In this document: piece after piece, positions 1-8,143 of the stretch
Position numbering within the stretch: the stretch's first letter is position 1
Layout: the number at the start of each line of letters is the position of its first letter
NCBI GenBank assembly: GCA_000270325.1
Contig: BA000048.1
Span: forward strand, 764,800-828,799
From: Candidatus Caldarchaeum subterraneum
GTDB taxonomy: Archaea; Thermoproteota; Nitrososphaeria_A; Caldarchaeales; Caldarchaeaceae
Length of the DNA stretch: 64,000 bases
Direction: 5' to 3'
Translations under genes and position numbers: made by a program
The notes under the pieces: model-generated
Seen by the model: the letters and a program-made list of their open reading frames with translations, nothing else
Databases searched by the model: none
What the model was told of the DNA's origin: nothing

Positions 1-16
1 CTCGGTAAGGGGCCGC

Positions 17-418
17 GTGGCACGGGTGACCGAGGTCAAGGCGACCCACACAATCCTAACAACCTCAGACCTCAGGAAACTATACATCCCCAACGACAGG
101 CTCCTCTCCGAGAAAATAGTCAACTTCACCAAATCTGGAGCGGGTGTGCTGTTTGTGAGGATAAAGGTCGACGGCAGAAGAATAAGCATACCAGACGCCA
201 AACTAATCCTGCTGAAGACGGGGACAGACATAGCAAAGGCGGAGGCGGCGCCCAACAGGGCGCCCGAGGTCCGTGTCGAGAAAATCGAAGACCCCTACGT
301 GACGCTCCGACTCACACTCTACGTAATCAACCCCGCAAAAGCCGAGCCCCTCGCATCACATATCATGGAGAGAGTTTACACGAAACTAGCCGAAGCCGCA
401 GCAGCTGCAGCAATTTAG
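17..418 (+). CDS. hypothetical protein, 5' end uncertain
   Basis: I do not recognise this 133-residue protein. It has no signal peptide or membrane segment, alternates predicted strands and helices, and ends in an alanine-rich run (AEAAAAAA). The GTG at 17 is the first start codon in the window, but the frame stays open to the window edge, so the gene may begin upstream. Its stop overlaps the convergent gene at 415-1098 by 4 nt. Continuous codon structure over 400 nt makes it a likely real gene; no function is proposed. Confidence 0.6.
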   Translation: MARVTEVKATHTILTTSDLRKLYIPNDRLLSEKIVNFTKSGAGVLFVRIKVDGRRISIPDAKLILLKTGTDIAKAEAAPNRAPEVRVEKIEDPYVTLRLTLYVINPAKAEPLASHIMERVYTKLAEAAAAAAI

Positions 419-1098
419 CTCATGAGAGGGAAAACATTAGCGACAACATATTCGATGAACTGGGCCTCAGACATGCGTGAGAAGGAGACGACCACACAGT
501 TTCTCGTCACGCCCAGCACGGCGTTGGAGCCCTTGACAGAGAAGACAAGATACCAGATTTTGCCGTGAGCCAGATACTCTTCATACTTTCCCGTCGAGAT
601 TAGCGAGGGCCCGTAGAGGGCCACTTTCTCCACACCCGGGTAATCGAGGCTGTCGAAGAAAATCACTTTGGTGGCCTCGGGGTTTGCCTCGTGGTATTTC
701 TGAAGGTTTTCCGATGGTATCCGTGCTTCTACGATGCTGCGGTAGTTGAGGAAAAGATGGTGTGACAGTATGCTGGCGACATAGTTTGCGAAGTGTTTGT
801 TCTGCACAACCGTGAGATAGGTTTTGTTGTTCTGGTTGTGGAAGAAGACTGTGGCCTGTATCGTTTTGAGAACGGGTTTAACCTCGCCCCGCTGATTGAC
901 GTAAATAACCTTATCACGTGAGAAGAGGCCGAAAAGCATCCCATTCCTCAAATCCAGCTTAGATACATCTGTCACAAGCTCGAAATCAACGTCACCGTGC
1001 TTCTGATGCTCAACAACCTTGAAATCACGCAGCTTAGCCGCTATCTCGTCAAAAGAAGTCTGCTGCTTAATCTCGAAAATCTTGGCAGACAGAACCAT
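415..1098 (-). CDS. hypothetical protein, 227 aa
   Basis: A soluble 227-residue protein of no family I can name. It has no transmembrane segment and no metal-binding cysteine cluster. An AT-rich TATA-like stretch lies at about 1129-1137, roughly 30-35 nt before the ATG at 1098, which supports that start. It stands between a convergent unknown gene and the divergent lipoyl-domain gene. Length and codon continuity support a real gene; function is unknown. Confidence 0.65.
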   Translation of the reverse strand: MVLSAKIFEIKQQTSFDEIAAKLRDFKVVEHQKHGDVDFELVTDVSKLDLRNGMLFGLFSRDKVIYVNQRGEVKPVLKTIQATVFFHNQNNKTYLTVVQNKHFANYVASILSHHLFLNYRSIVEARIPSENLQKYHEANPEATKVIFFDSLDYPGVEKVALYGPSLISTGKYEEYLAHGKIWYLVFSVKGSNAVLGVTRNCVVVSFSRMSEAQFIEYVVANVFPLMS

Positions 1099-1186
1099 GT
1101 CCCGTCCCTGAGCGGAAAAATCCGCAGCTATATTTTAAGGCGTGTCTTCAACCCTTTTCCAGTCGCGCCGTTGTCAGCGTAAATGG

Positions 1187-1193
1187 TTTATAT
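1187..1193 (+). promoter_or_regulatory. TATA box of the lipoyl-domain gene
   Basis: TTTATAT is centred 26 nt before the ATG at 1216, the spacing expected for a leaderless archaeal transcript. This argues that the upstream in-frame GTG at 1183 is not used. Confidence 0.55.
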
Positions 1194-1215
1194 GCAGATG
1201 TGGATGAGGACATTC

Positions 1216-1464
1216 ATGGGCGGTGTTTACAGGGTTATTCTTCCGCGGATTGATGTGGCGATGGAGTCTGGGAGAATAAGTGAGTGGGTTAAGAAAGTGG
1301 GTGACCGTGTGAGCAGGGGAGAGGTGGTGGCTATCGTGGAGACCGAGAAAGCTGCAGTCGAGATAACCTCCGAAGTAGACGGCGTGATAACGAAAATACT
1401 GCATAACGTAGGAGAAGAAGTGAAGGTAGGGGAAGCAATCGCTGAAATAGAGGTGGAGAAATAA
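1216..1464 (+). CDS. stand-alone biotinyl/lipoyl-domain protein (E2 lipoyl domain)
   Basis: An 82-residue protein made of one biotinyl/lipoyl domain. The beta-hairpin motif VETEKAAVEI puts the modified lysine at about residue 45, and ETEKA is typical of E2 acyltransferase domains. There is no peripheral-subunit-binding domain, no acyltransferase domain and no linker. It converges on the E1-beta gene with a 4-nt gap, and E1-alpha follows, so it most likely carries the acyl group of that 2-oxoacid dehydrogenase. The matching catalytic domain appears to be the separate gene at 50999-51649. A biotin-carrier role is possible but less likely because the AMKM motif is absent. Confidence 0.85.
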   Translation: MGGVYRVILPRIDVAMESGRISEWVKKVGDRVSRGEVVAIVETEKAAVEITSEVDGVITKILHNVGEEVKVGEAIAEIEVEK

Positions 1465-1468
1465 CGCT

Positions 1469-2467
1469 TTACTTCACAAGCCTTGTAACAGCATCCACGA
1501 TTTTCTCCGCAGACACCATGAATTTCTTCTCCAGCTCAGATGCCTGAGGAGCCGGCATAGGAGGTGAGTTAAGCCTCACGATAGGTGCCTCGAGATACTC
1601 GAAAGCGTATTCGCAGACATGGCTCGCCACCTCGGCGGATATGCCTCCCGTCTTCACACTATCCTCAGCGACAACCAGCCTGTTGGTTTTCTTGACCGAG
1701 TTGATTATCGTCTCATAGTCCATCGGCATTATTGTTCTGAGGTCGATGACCTCGGCTTTGACACCTTTCTCCTCGAGCTGGCTGGCGGCTGCCATGGCCT
1801 CTGACACTGTTCTCGATACAGCCACTATGGTGACATCGTCGCCCACGCGCTTAACGTCGGCTTTCCCAAGAGGTATCAGATACTCTTCCTCGGGGACAGG
1901 GCCCTTGTAGCCGTAGTAGCTTCTGTTCACGTAGAGGGCGCCGCTCTCAACAAACAAAACGGGGTCATCATCCCTTATCGAGGACTTGAGCAGCCCTTTC
2001 GCGTCATAGGGGGTGGCTGGTGCAACTATCTTGAGGCCGGGGGCCTGCAGAAGCGACGCCGCCAGAAACTGTGTATGCTGGCTGCCATAAGACCTGCCCA
2101 GACTGTACTGGGTTCTGACTACGAGTGGAAGCTTAACCTGTCCACCGCTCATGAACCGCATCTTCGAAGCATGTGTCACAAGCTGGTCAAAAGCGATGCC
2201 GACAAAGTCGAAGAACATTATCTCAGCCACGGGCCTCAACCCTGCTAGGGCTGCACCGATAGCCGCGCCCACGATAGCTATCTCCGATATCGGCGTATCC
2301 ATCACCCTCTTCGGCCCAAACTCTTTCAAAAGGTCCTTAGTCACTTTGTAGACGCCGCCGGCCGCCGCCACCTCCTCACCGAAGACTATGACCGAGTCGT
2401 CACGCCGCATCTCTTCACGTAGCGCCTCATTCAAAGCCTCCACATAGGTTAGCTCACGCGTAGTCAA
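1469..2467 (-). CDS. 2-oxoacid dehydrogenase E1 component, beta subunit
   Basis: This 332-residue protein matches the beta subunit of alpha2beta2 thiamine-diphosphate E1 enzymes (pyruvate, branched-chain 2-oxoacid or acetoin dehydrogenase). Visible family features include the N-terminal EALNEALREEM and FGEEVAAAGGVYKVT segments, the DTPISE motif, and a transketolase C-terminal domain with VVAEDSVKTGGISAEVA. It lies 10 nt after E1-alpha in one minus-strand operon. The substrate cannot be read from the sequence. Neither E3 nor a fused E2 lies alongside. Confidence 0.93.
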   Translation of the reverse strand: MTTRELTYVEALNEALREEMRRDDSVIVFGEEVAAAGGVYKVTKDLLKEFGPKRVMDTPISEIAIVGAAIGAALAGLRPVAEIMFFDFVGIAFDQLVTHASKMRFMSGGQVKLPLVVRTQYSLGRSYGSQHTQFLAASLLQAPGLKIVAPATPYDAKGLLKSSIRDDDPVLFVESGALYVNRSYYGYKGPVPEEEYLIPLGKADVKRVGDDVTIVAVSRTVSEAMAAASQLEEKGVKAEVIDLRTIMPMDYETIINSVKKTNRLVVAEDSVKTGGISAEVASHVCEYAFEYLEAPIVRLNSPPMPAPQASELEKKFMVSAEKIVDAVTRLVK

Positions 2468-2477
2468 ACCATTTCAC

Positions 2478-3461
2478 CTAAGGAGGGTTGGCGTAGACAA
2501 GCGAGGAAAGCTTCTCGAAGTCATAGACGGGCGAGTTGAGCACCTCTTCGACGACTTTGTCGAGCTCCGCCGCAACCTCCTCCTCGATTTTCTTACGTTC
2601 CTCATCGGTTATGAAACCTTTGGTCTTCATTCTTTCAGTGAGCATGTTTATCGGGTCGCGGCGCATCCACTCCTCAATCTCCTCCTTCGACCTATACCAT
2701 GTGCCGAAATCATACCCGCCGTGCCCCTTCTGCCTATAGGTTCTACACTCTATGAACACAGGGCCTGACTCGTTTCTAATCTTCTCCAACGCCTTGGATG
2801 TTGTTTCATAGACTTCGAGGACGTCGTTGCCGAACGCCACGTAGGATGGGATGCCGTAGCCTGAGGCCCGGGCTGCTATGCTTTCGGCGGCGAGAACGTT
2901 TTTGAGCGATGTGTACATGGCGTAGAGGTTGTTTTCACATACAAACAGGACTGGAAGCCTCCAGACGGCCGCGAGGTTGAGCGCCTCGTGGAAGGCACCT
3001 GTGTTGACTGCTCCGTCGCCGAAGAAAACGGTGGCCACGCTTCTCTTCTCTCTGTATTTGAAGGCGAGTCCGACACCCACGGCTATCGGTATGCCGCTTC
3101 CCACTATGGCTGTGGCCAGAGGAATGTTGTGCTCCACTGAGATGGGTGCATGCATAGAGCCTCCCAAACCCTTACATGTCCCAACAGCTCTCCCCAGTAT
3201 CTCGCCGAGAATAGCCTTCATGGGAACACCCCGCGCAACACCATGCCCATGCCCCCTATAGGTCGAGATAACGACATCATCCTTGTCAAGAGCCTCTATG
3301 ACACCGACGGCCACAGCCTCCTGACCGAAGTACAGATGAGTAGGCCCAATAATCTTGCCCTCGCGATAAAGCTTCTCCACACGCTCCTCAAACAACCTGA
3401 TCTCAATCATCTTACGCAGCATCCTGAGAAGCTTCTCACGGCTAAACTGCTCACGCAACAT
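2478..3461 (-). CDS. 2-oxoacid dehydrogenase E1 component, alpha subunit
   Basis: This 327-residue subunit carries the thiamine-diphosphate motif: GDG at 148-150 and the closing NN at 177-178. The THLYFGQEAVAVG and YRGHGHGVARGVP segments are typical of E1-alpha. It decarboxylates the 2-oxoacid and, with E1-beta, passes the acyl group to the lipoyl domain. A TTTAAA box at about 3491-3497 lies some 30 nt before the ATG. It is first in the E1-alpha/E1-beta operon. Confidence 0.94.
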   Translation of the reverse strand: MLREQFSREKLLRMLRKMIEIRLFEERVEKLYREGKIIGPTHLYFGQEAVAVGVIEALDKDDVVISTYRGHGHGVARGVPMKAILGEILGRAVGTCKGLGGSMHAPISVEHNIPLATAIVGSGIPIAVGVGLAFKYREKRSVATVFFGDGAVNTGAFHEALNLAAVWRLPVLFVCENNLYAMYTSLKNVLAAESIAARASGYGIPSYVAFGNDVLEVYETTSKALEKIRNESGPVFIECRTYRQKGHGGYDFGTWYRSKEEIEEWMRRDPINMLTERMKTKGFITDEERKKIEEEVAAELDKVVEEVLNSPVYDFEKLSSLVYANPP

Positions 3462-3620
3462 CGTTCACAGCCGTGAAACAGTGGCCCAGAATTTAAAGCT
3501 CGTTTAGAAAGATGAGCTGCGACTCGAAGGGCTGCTTACTGATTCATCTTTTCCAGTTCTTTCCCCTCTCAGCGAACATATTCGATACGGTAAGCCTTTC
3601 ATATCTTAAAAGCTGTCTTG

Positions 3621-4541
3621 TTAGAGAGCCGAGACACGCGAGGCCAGGTATGTGTCCAGAGATGTTGTGGGGCTGAAGCCAAGCAGCTGGCGTGCCTTGG
3701 AGATGTCTGCGACGCTGTATCTGATGTCACCTACGCGGGCGGGCTCGTACACTATGGCGGAAACGCTGTGTCCGAAAGCTGTCAACACTTTTTCGGCGAG
3801 GTTCTTGATGGAGGTTGGCTGGCCTGTCCCGATGTTGATGACTTCAAAGTTTTTCAGCGTTTTTTCGAGAGCGAGCAGTATTGCGTTGGCTATGTCGTCT
3901 ACGTGGATGAAGTCTCTCACCTGCCCGCCGTCTCCATGTATGTGTAGAGGTTTGCCCTCTGCTGCGTCTGCTATGAATTGGTCGACGACGCCTAGAAACC
4001 CTGACATGCTCTTCCTTCCATATACGTTGAAGATACGAAGCGCCACCGCCTCCACACCATGTTTTTCGCCGAAGCTCCTGAGAATCGCTTCGCCGAGAAG
4101 CTTAGTCCAACCATAGACAGAAAAAGGCCGCGTCTCGGCATCCTCGTTCAACATACCCTCCGCGTCGCCATAAACAGCTGCGGAAGAGGTGAAAACAATT
4201 TTACCCACACCCTTCTCCACACATGTCTCCAAAACATTCTCCAGACCTATGACGTTGACCTCAAACGCTCTCTGAACATTCCTCTCACACATCGGCACTG
4301 ATGGAATGGCTGCGAGATGAACCACTGCGTCAACCTTGTCAAAAAAATCCGGCAAACCATGTTTCACAGCTACGTCGTGGACAAACACTTTCAGGTCAGG
4401 CGAGTTTGGCAGGTTTTCCCACCTTCCCGTCGAAAAGTCGTCGACAACCCTTACATGGACACCGTTTTCCAGCAGACGCTTCACAAGGACGCCGCCGATA
4501 AACCCGGCTCCACCCGTGACCAACACGTTATCCAAGCCCAT
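3621..4541 (-). CDS. NAD-dependent epimerase/dehydratase (UDP-glucose 4-epimerase-like)
   Basis: An extended short-chain dehydrogenase of 306 residues. It has the Rossmann motif VTGGAGFIGG near the N-terminus, the SSAAVYGD segment with catalytic serines, and the catalytic YGWTK (YxxxK). It probably epimerises or dehydrates a nucleotide sugar. I start it at the ATG at 4541 because the following VLVTGGAGFIGG is the normal family N-terminus and AAGGTG sits just before it. It overlaps the upstream glycosyltransferase by 14 nt, so the two form an operon for a surface or compatible-solute glycan. The exact sugar is unknown. Confidence 0.88.
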   Translation of the reverse strand: MGLDNVLVTGGAGFIGGVLVKRLLENGVHVRVVDDFSTGRWENLPNSPDLKVFVHDVAVKHGLPDFFDKVDAVVHLAAIPSVPMCERNVQRAFEVNVIGLENVLETCVEKGVGKIVFTSSAAVYGDAEGMLNEDAETRPFSVYGWTKLLGEAILRSFGEKHGVEAVALRIFNVYGRKSMSGFLGVVDQFIADAAEGKPLHIHGDGGQVRDFIHVDDIANAILLALEKTLKNFEVINIGTGQPTSIKNLAEKVLTAFGHSVSAIVYEPARVGDIRYSVADISKARQLLGFSPTTSLDTYLASRVSAL

Positions 4542-5550
4542 ACACCTTGAGATACTGGGGAAAAACCGCCTCCCATGAAAAATGGTTGACAACGTTTTGG
4601 TAGGCTTTTTCGGCGAGACGCTTTGCTTCGGCAGAGTTGTTGAGAAGATACGCTATCGCTTCTGTGAGCTGCTCGAGGTCGCCGGCGTCTACCAACAACC
4701 CTGTTTCACCATGTTGCACAAGCTCCGTGTTCCCGCCCACAGCCGTCGCCACAACAGGTGTCTTCAACGCCATCGCCTCGAGAAGAACAGTGCTCATACC
4801 CTCCGCAACAGATGGCAGAACGAGGACATCGGAGCCGGCGATGTAGCCAAGCGCCTTCTCATGCTCAACCGCTCCCGTGAAAACCACGTTAGAAATATTC
4901 TGAGCAGCTTTCTCGAGAAAGGGCTTGTCAGGCCCGTCTCCAACAATCACGAACTTGGCCTCCGGCAACCGGCGGGCGGCCTCAACAAGAGTGGACACGT
5001 TTTTCTCACGCGACAACCGTCCAACATAAACAACCTGGGGATGACTGAGCCTAACCCCCTCAACATGCACACCAACATCAACAGCGTTCGGGATGTAGAC
5101 AGCATCAACACCCTTCAAGCGGTAAAACTCGGCCGTCCTCATCGAAACAGCGGTCACAGCATCAGCCCATTTCAAAGCAGCTTTCTCAAGACGTGAAGCA
5201 ACCCAGCCCACCAACGAGCCGTGCAGAAGATTCACCTGCTCGGCGTAAACACCGTGCATGGTCAAAATCCTTCGACCTGCAGACGCTGCTCTCATGGCGA
5301 GAGAAGAGGGCACGTTGTGGGCGTGGACAACAGATGCCCTGCGAAAAAGGGTGGAAAACATGGAGGAGAGCATGAAAGTGGGGTTCTTCAATCCCTTCAC
5401 GTTAACAATTGGAGTGTTCTCGGAGGAGACCACGGCCACATGGTAGCCAGCCGCCTCAAGCCTCGCAGCCAGCCCCGAAACATGCCTAGCCACCCCTCCC
5501 AACCCCTTAGCCGTCGGAGAAACAAGCAAAACATCCACGCCCCGGCTCAA
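4528..5550 (-). CDS. glycosyltransferase family 4 (GT-B fold)
   Basis: A GT4-type glycosyltransferase of about 340 residues. The N-terminal half has the glycine-rich GLGGVARHV loop. The C-terminal half has VYVGRLSREKN, the nucleotide-sugar binding segment, and the retaining EX7E motif within VLPSVAEGMSTVLLEAMA. I favour the TTG at 5550 because the TATA-like TTTAAA at 5605-5610 leaves the farther ATG at 5595 upstream of the expected transcript start. GTG at 5538 is an alternative. It forms an operon with the epimerase. Confidence 0.87.
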   Translation of the reverse strand: MSRGVDVLLVSPTAKGLGGVARHVSGLAARLEAAGYHVAVVSSENTPIVNVKGLKNPTFMLSSMFSTLFRRASVVHAHNVPSSLAMRAASAGRRILTMHGVYAEQVNLLHGSLVGWVASRLEKAALKWADAVTAVSMRTAEFYRLKGVDAVYIPNAVDVGVHVEGVRLSHPQVVYVGRLSREKNVSTLVEAARRLPEAKFVIVGDGPDKPFLEKAAQNISNVVFTGAVEHEKALGYIAGSDVLVLPSVAEGMSTVLLEAMALKTPVVATAVGGNTELVQHGETGLLVDAGDLEQLTEAIAYLLNNSAEAKRLAEKAYQNVVNHFSWEAVFPQYLKVYGLG

Positions 5551-5601
5551 CCCCGCCAAACAACAATCAGCCCCTATTTCAAAACATAGACACACAGCTT
5601 T

Positions 5602-5612
5602 AGATTTAAATC
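5602..5612. promoter_or_regulatory. shared symmetric TATA box between glycosyltransferase and rps17e
   Basis: The sequence around GATTTAAATC is palindromic, so one element can serve both directions. Going right it puts the transcript start near 5634, before the S17e ribosome-binding site and CTG. Going left it puts it near 5582, before the TTG of the glycosyltransferase. Confidence 0.5.
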
Positions 5613-5648
5613 GCTGGATTTGCTGGGGGTGGTTTAGGTGAAGCTGTT

Positions 5649-5909
5649 CTGGGTAAGGTTAGGACGCGTAAGGTTAAGACCCTGGCCAAGACGGTGAACG
5701 AGCTCTACGGCGACCGTGTCTCGACAAGCTTTGAGGAGAACAAGAAGCTGGTTAGGGAGGTTTTGGAGGGACGGTTTTCAAAGAAGCTCGCCAACCGTAT
5801 TGCCGGCTATCTGGTGACGTTGAAGAAGCTGGAGTTGAAGAAGCAGCAGGCGGCTGCGGCGGAGGAAGAAGCGACAAAGGCCGCGGAGCTCTCATCGACG
5901 GAGTCTTAA
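5649..5909 (+). CDS. rps17e: ribosomal protein S17e, apparent CTG start
   Basis: Small-subunit protein S17e, found in archaea and eukaryotes but not bacteria. The conserved core FEENKKLV and KKLANRIAGYLV is plain, followed by a lysine- and alanine-rich tail. A start at the GTG at 5694 would remove the conserved N-terminus GKVRTRKVKTLAK, which is encoded in frame just upstream. In that extended frame there is no ATG, GTG or TTG before the stop at 5607. A CTG at 5649 directly precedes GKVRT, with AGGTGA at 5636-5641 as ribosome-binding site. The 3' end overlaps the convergent Thr-rich gene by 18 nt. Confidence 0.85.
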   Translation: MGKVRTRKVKTLAKTVNELYGDRVSTSFEENKKLVREVLEGRFSKKLANRIAGYLVTLKKLELKKQQAAAAEEEATKAAELSSTES

Positions 5910-6869
5910 AGCGAAAACAACCACCGCAAGCAGCACCACTATCACCGCGGCAGGTATCAATACATCTGTTAGAGAAGGCCCAGACGGGGCTTGTGTCTGG
6001 GTCGTGACAGCTGTGGTTGTGGTTGCCACTGTGGGTGTTGTGGTAGTCATGGTTTGGGCTGGTGTGGTTTGTTGCTGAAGGGTTATCACTGTTGTATAGG
6101 TTTCGGTAATTGTTGTACCCGGTGAAACAATTGTTGCCGTTGTTCGGCCTTCGGTTATTGTCTGGGCGGTCGTCAAGGTTGTCCCAGGATTTCTCGTCGA
6201 GGAGGTGTATGTTGTTCCTCTTCTCAGCTCGGTGTAGGTAGTTGTTAGACCTATGCTCGGCATGTCGCCGGGCATGGTAAAAGTAGTTCCTTGGAATGCT
6301 GTGGTGAAGCCGGGGAATGAGAGTCTTACTGTGGCTGGCACGGCGTCGAGGATGTAGGAGATGATTTGGCTCACTGTTCTGACGCTGCATCCTTCGACGA
6401 AAACTCCGTAGGCTGGCAGGGTTACGGTGTAACCCATTGTGGTGAATGGAATCGGCTGCAGCCCTGTTCTGGTTAACGCTGTTCCTCCCTCTGTTTGGAT
6501 AATTGTTGTGATGTATGATTGGGTGTTTATGACGGTGCTTAGGGTCGTTCCGGGGACGGCTATTGTCGTGCCTGGAATTGCGATGACGCTGGGTGGCTGC
6601 TGTGCTGTGAAGGTGATTGTGCAGGTTTGGTCGGGTTCGTAAACCTCAACTATTACCGTGTAGCCTGGGATCTGGATGGTTGCGACAATTGTTGTGGCGG
6701 AGACTGTTATCACCGTCGTGTAGGTTGTGGGACTGATTGTAACCACTCTCGTGGTTGTTGTGGTAATAACAGACTGTGTCTGTGCGGCGTTTAACAACCC
6801 TAATCCAACGAGGAATAATAATGCTGCGTAGACTAACGGCCGCACACCTATATTATTTTTCTCAGCCAT
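5892..6869 (-). CDS. threonine-rich surface protein with signal peptide and C-terminal anchor
   Basis: A 325-residue protein with an N-terminal hydrophobic stretch (PLVYAALLFLVGLGLL), a long Thr/Val-rich body with several TTTT and GTTI runs, and a C-terminal membrane helix followed by LRLRR. This is the architecture of an exported, membrane-anchored and probably O-glycosylated archaeal surface protein. The GTG at 6845, just before RPLVYAALL, is an alternative start that fits the nearby TATA better. I do not recognise an enzymatic domain. Confidence 0.7.
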   Translation of the reverse strand: MAEKNNIGVRPLVYAALLFLVGLGLLNAAQTQSVITTTTTRVVTISPTTYTTVITVSATTIVATIQIPGYTVIVEVYEPDQTCTITFTAQQPPSVIAIPGTTIAVPGTTLSTVINTQSYITTIIQTEGGTALTRTGLQPIPFTTMGYTVTLPAYGVFVEGCSVRTVSQIISYILDAVPATVRLSFPGFTTAFQGTTFTMPGDMPSIGLTTTYTELRRGTTYTSSTRNPGTTLTTAQTITEGRTTATIVSPGTTITETYTTVITLQQQTTPAQTMTTTTPTVATTTTAVTTQTQAPSGPSLTDVLIPAAVIVVLLAVVVFALRLRR

Positions 6870-6880
6870 TTATGTTTATC
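6868..6880. promoter_or_regulatory. shared TATA region between Thr-rich gene and fen
   Basis: ATTTATGTTTATC lies between two divergent genes. TTTATC is centred 30 nt before the FEN-1 ATG at 6908. On the other strand CATAAAT lies about 26 nt before the GTG at 6845 of the Thr-rich gene. Confidence 0.4.
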
Positions 6881-6907
6881 TACTGTTTGTGTGGTGTTGT
6901 TTGTGGG

Positions 6908-7942
6908 ATGGGTGTAAAGATTGGGGACATCATTCCCGGCGAGGCTGTTGAGCAGACTTCTTTGAAGAGGTTGTCGGGTAAGGCCATCGCGTTTGACGCA
7001 TACAACATTCTCTACCAGTTTCTCGCAACCATCCGTGGCCCCGATGGAAGGCCTCTGATGGATAGACGAGGCAGGGTTACTAGTCACTTGAGCGGCCTCT
7101 TCTTCAGAACCATCAACTTTCTTCAGGAGGGGCTGTTGCCTGTCTATGTTTTCGACGGGAGGCCGCCTGAGGAAAAATATCGGACTATTGAGAAGAGGGC
7201 GGTGGCCCGTGAAGAGGCTGGTAAGCTGTATGAGGCGGCGTTGGCAGAGGGTGATTTGGAGGCTGCTCGGCGATATGCCCAGCGTGCAGCAAGCTTGGAG
7301 AAATACATGGTGGAGAGCGCCGCCGACCTTCTCAAGGCCATGGGTGTTCCCTATGTGATGGCTCCTTCGGAGGGTGAGGCCCAGGCCGCTTACATGGCGG
7401 CTAAGGGCTCTGTCTACGCCGCCGGCTCGCAGGACATGGATTCTCTTCTCTTCGGCTCCCCGAGGCTCGTCAGAAACCTCTCCATCGTGGGACGTAGAAA
7501 GCTGCCCGGCCGGAAGGAGTATGTGGAGGTGGTGCCCGAGATAATCTATCTCGATAAGCTTCTCGCATCGCTTGGGTTGACGAGGGAGCAGCTGATAGAC
7601 ATAGGTCTTCTGGTTGGGACTGATTATTCGCCGCAGGTCAGGGGTGTTGGACCTAAGACGGCTTTGAAGATTGTGAAAGAGTATGGGTCGCTGGAGAAGG
7701 CTGTGGAGACAGGCGCCGTGGAGGTCGAGTTCGACGTACAGACTGTCAGGCAGCTTTTCTTGAAACCAAGGGTGACAGATGACTATACGTTGAACTGGCG
7801 TGAGCCGTCGGAGGAGATGGTGATGGAGCTTCTTGTCGAGGAGTTTGATTTTTCAAGGGAGCGTGTCGGAAAAGCGTTGGCCGAGCTTCGGCAGACTTTG
7901 TCAAAGAGGTCTAGCAGTTTAGACGCTTTCTTCAGCGAGTAG
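6908..7942 (+). CDS. fen: flap endonuclease 1
   Basis: A structure-specific 5' flap nuclease that processes Okazaki fragments and repair intermediates. The N-terminal domain has FDAYNILYQ and VFDGRPP; the internal domain has APSEGEAQAAYM, SQDMDSLLFG and GTDY. Together these supply the acidic metal ligands. The C-terminal SSLDAFF is a PCNA-interacting motif. The 344-residue length is normal for archaea. I start at the ATG at 6908 because GVKIGDIIPGE is the usual N-terminus. It overlaps the small convergent gene at 7919. Confidence 0.96.
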   Translation: MGVKIGDIIPGEAVEQTSLKRLSGKAIAFDAYNILYQFLATIRGPDGRPLMDRRGRVTSHLSGLFFRTINFLQEGLLPVYVFDGRPPEEKYRTIEKRAVAREEAGKLYEAALAEGDLEAARRYAQRAASLEKYMVESAADLLKAMGVPYVMAPSEGEAQAAYMAAKGSVYAAGSQDMDSLLFGSPRLVRNLSIVGRRKLPGRKEYVEVVPEIIYLDKLLASLGLTREQLIDIGLLVGTDYSPQVRGVGPKTALKIVKEYGSLEKAVETGAVEVEFDVQTVRQLFLKPRVTDDYTLNWREPSEEMVMELLVEEFDFSRERVGKALAELRQTLSKRSSSLDAFFSE

Positions 7943-8137
7943 CTCGACGACTTTCCTCTCCTCGTCAAGGGTTGAGACCCGGACCTTGCCGTGTATCTCA
8001 AGCTTCATCAGCATCTGAAGCAGCTCCATCGACGAGAGCTTGGACTGATGCCTCTTCATCTCATCCAACAAGTTCTGCAGCATAGCTTTACCGCCCATTC
8101 GCCGCAGTGTCTCAAGGACCTCGACATATTTCGACAA
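7919..8137 (-). CDS. small winged-helix-like protein downstream of cdc48
   Basis: A 72-residue, mostly helical protein (VLETLRRMGGKAMLQNLL, then SSMELLQMLMKLEIHGKV) ending in a possible beta wing (VRVSTLDEERKVVELL). This resembles a minimal winged-helix domain. It begins 6 nt after the cdc48 stop on the same strand, so it should be co-transcribed and may be an adaptor or regulator. Its 3' end overlaps the fen gene by 24 nt. I do not recognise the family. Confidence 0.65.
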   Translation of the reverse strand: MSKYVEVLETLRRMGGKAMLQNLLDEMKRHQSKLSSMELLQMLMKLEIHGKVRVSTLDEERKVVELLAEESV

Positions 8138-8143
8138 CGGTGT

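Noticed and set aside
3510-3580. GATGA and CTGA elements in the gap before E1-alpha, as in a C/D-box guide RNA
   Set aside because: The boxes are incomplete and wrongly spaced, with no internal C'/D' pair. I could not support an RNA gene.
5900-6840. Repetitive-looking DNA that could suggest a repeat array
   Set aside because: The pattern comes from Thr and Val codons of a low-complexity surface protein; there are no equal-length direct repeats with unique spacers, so it is not a CRISPR.
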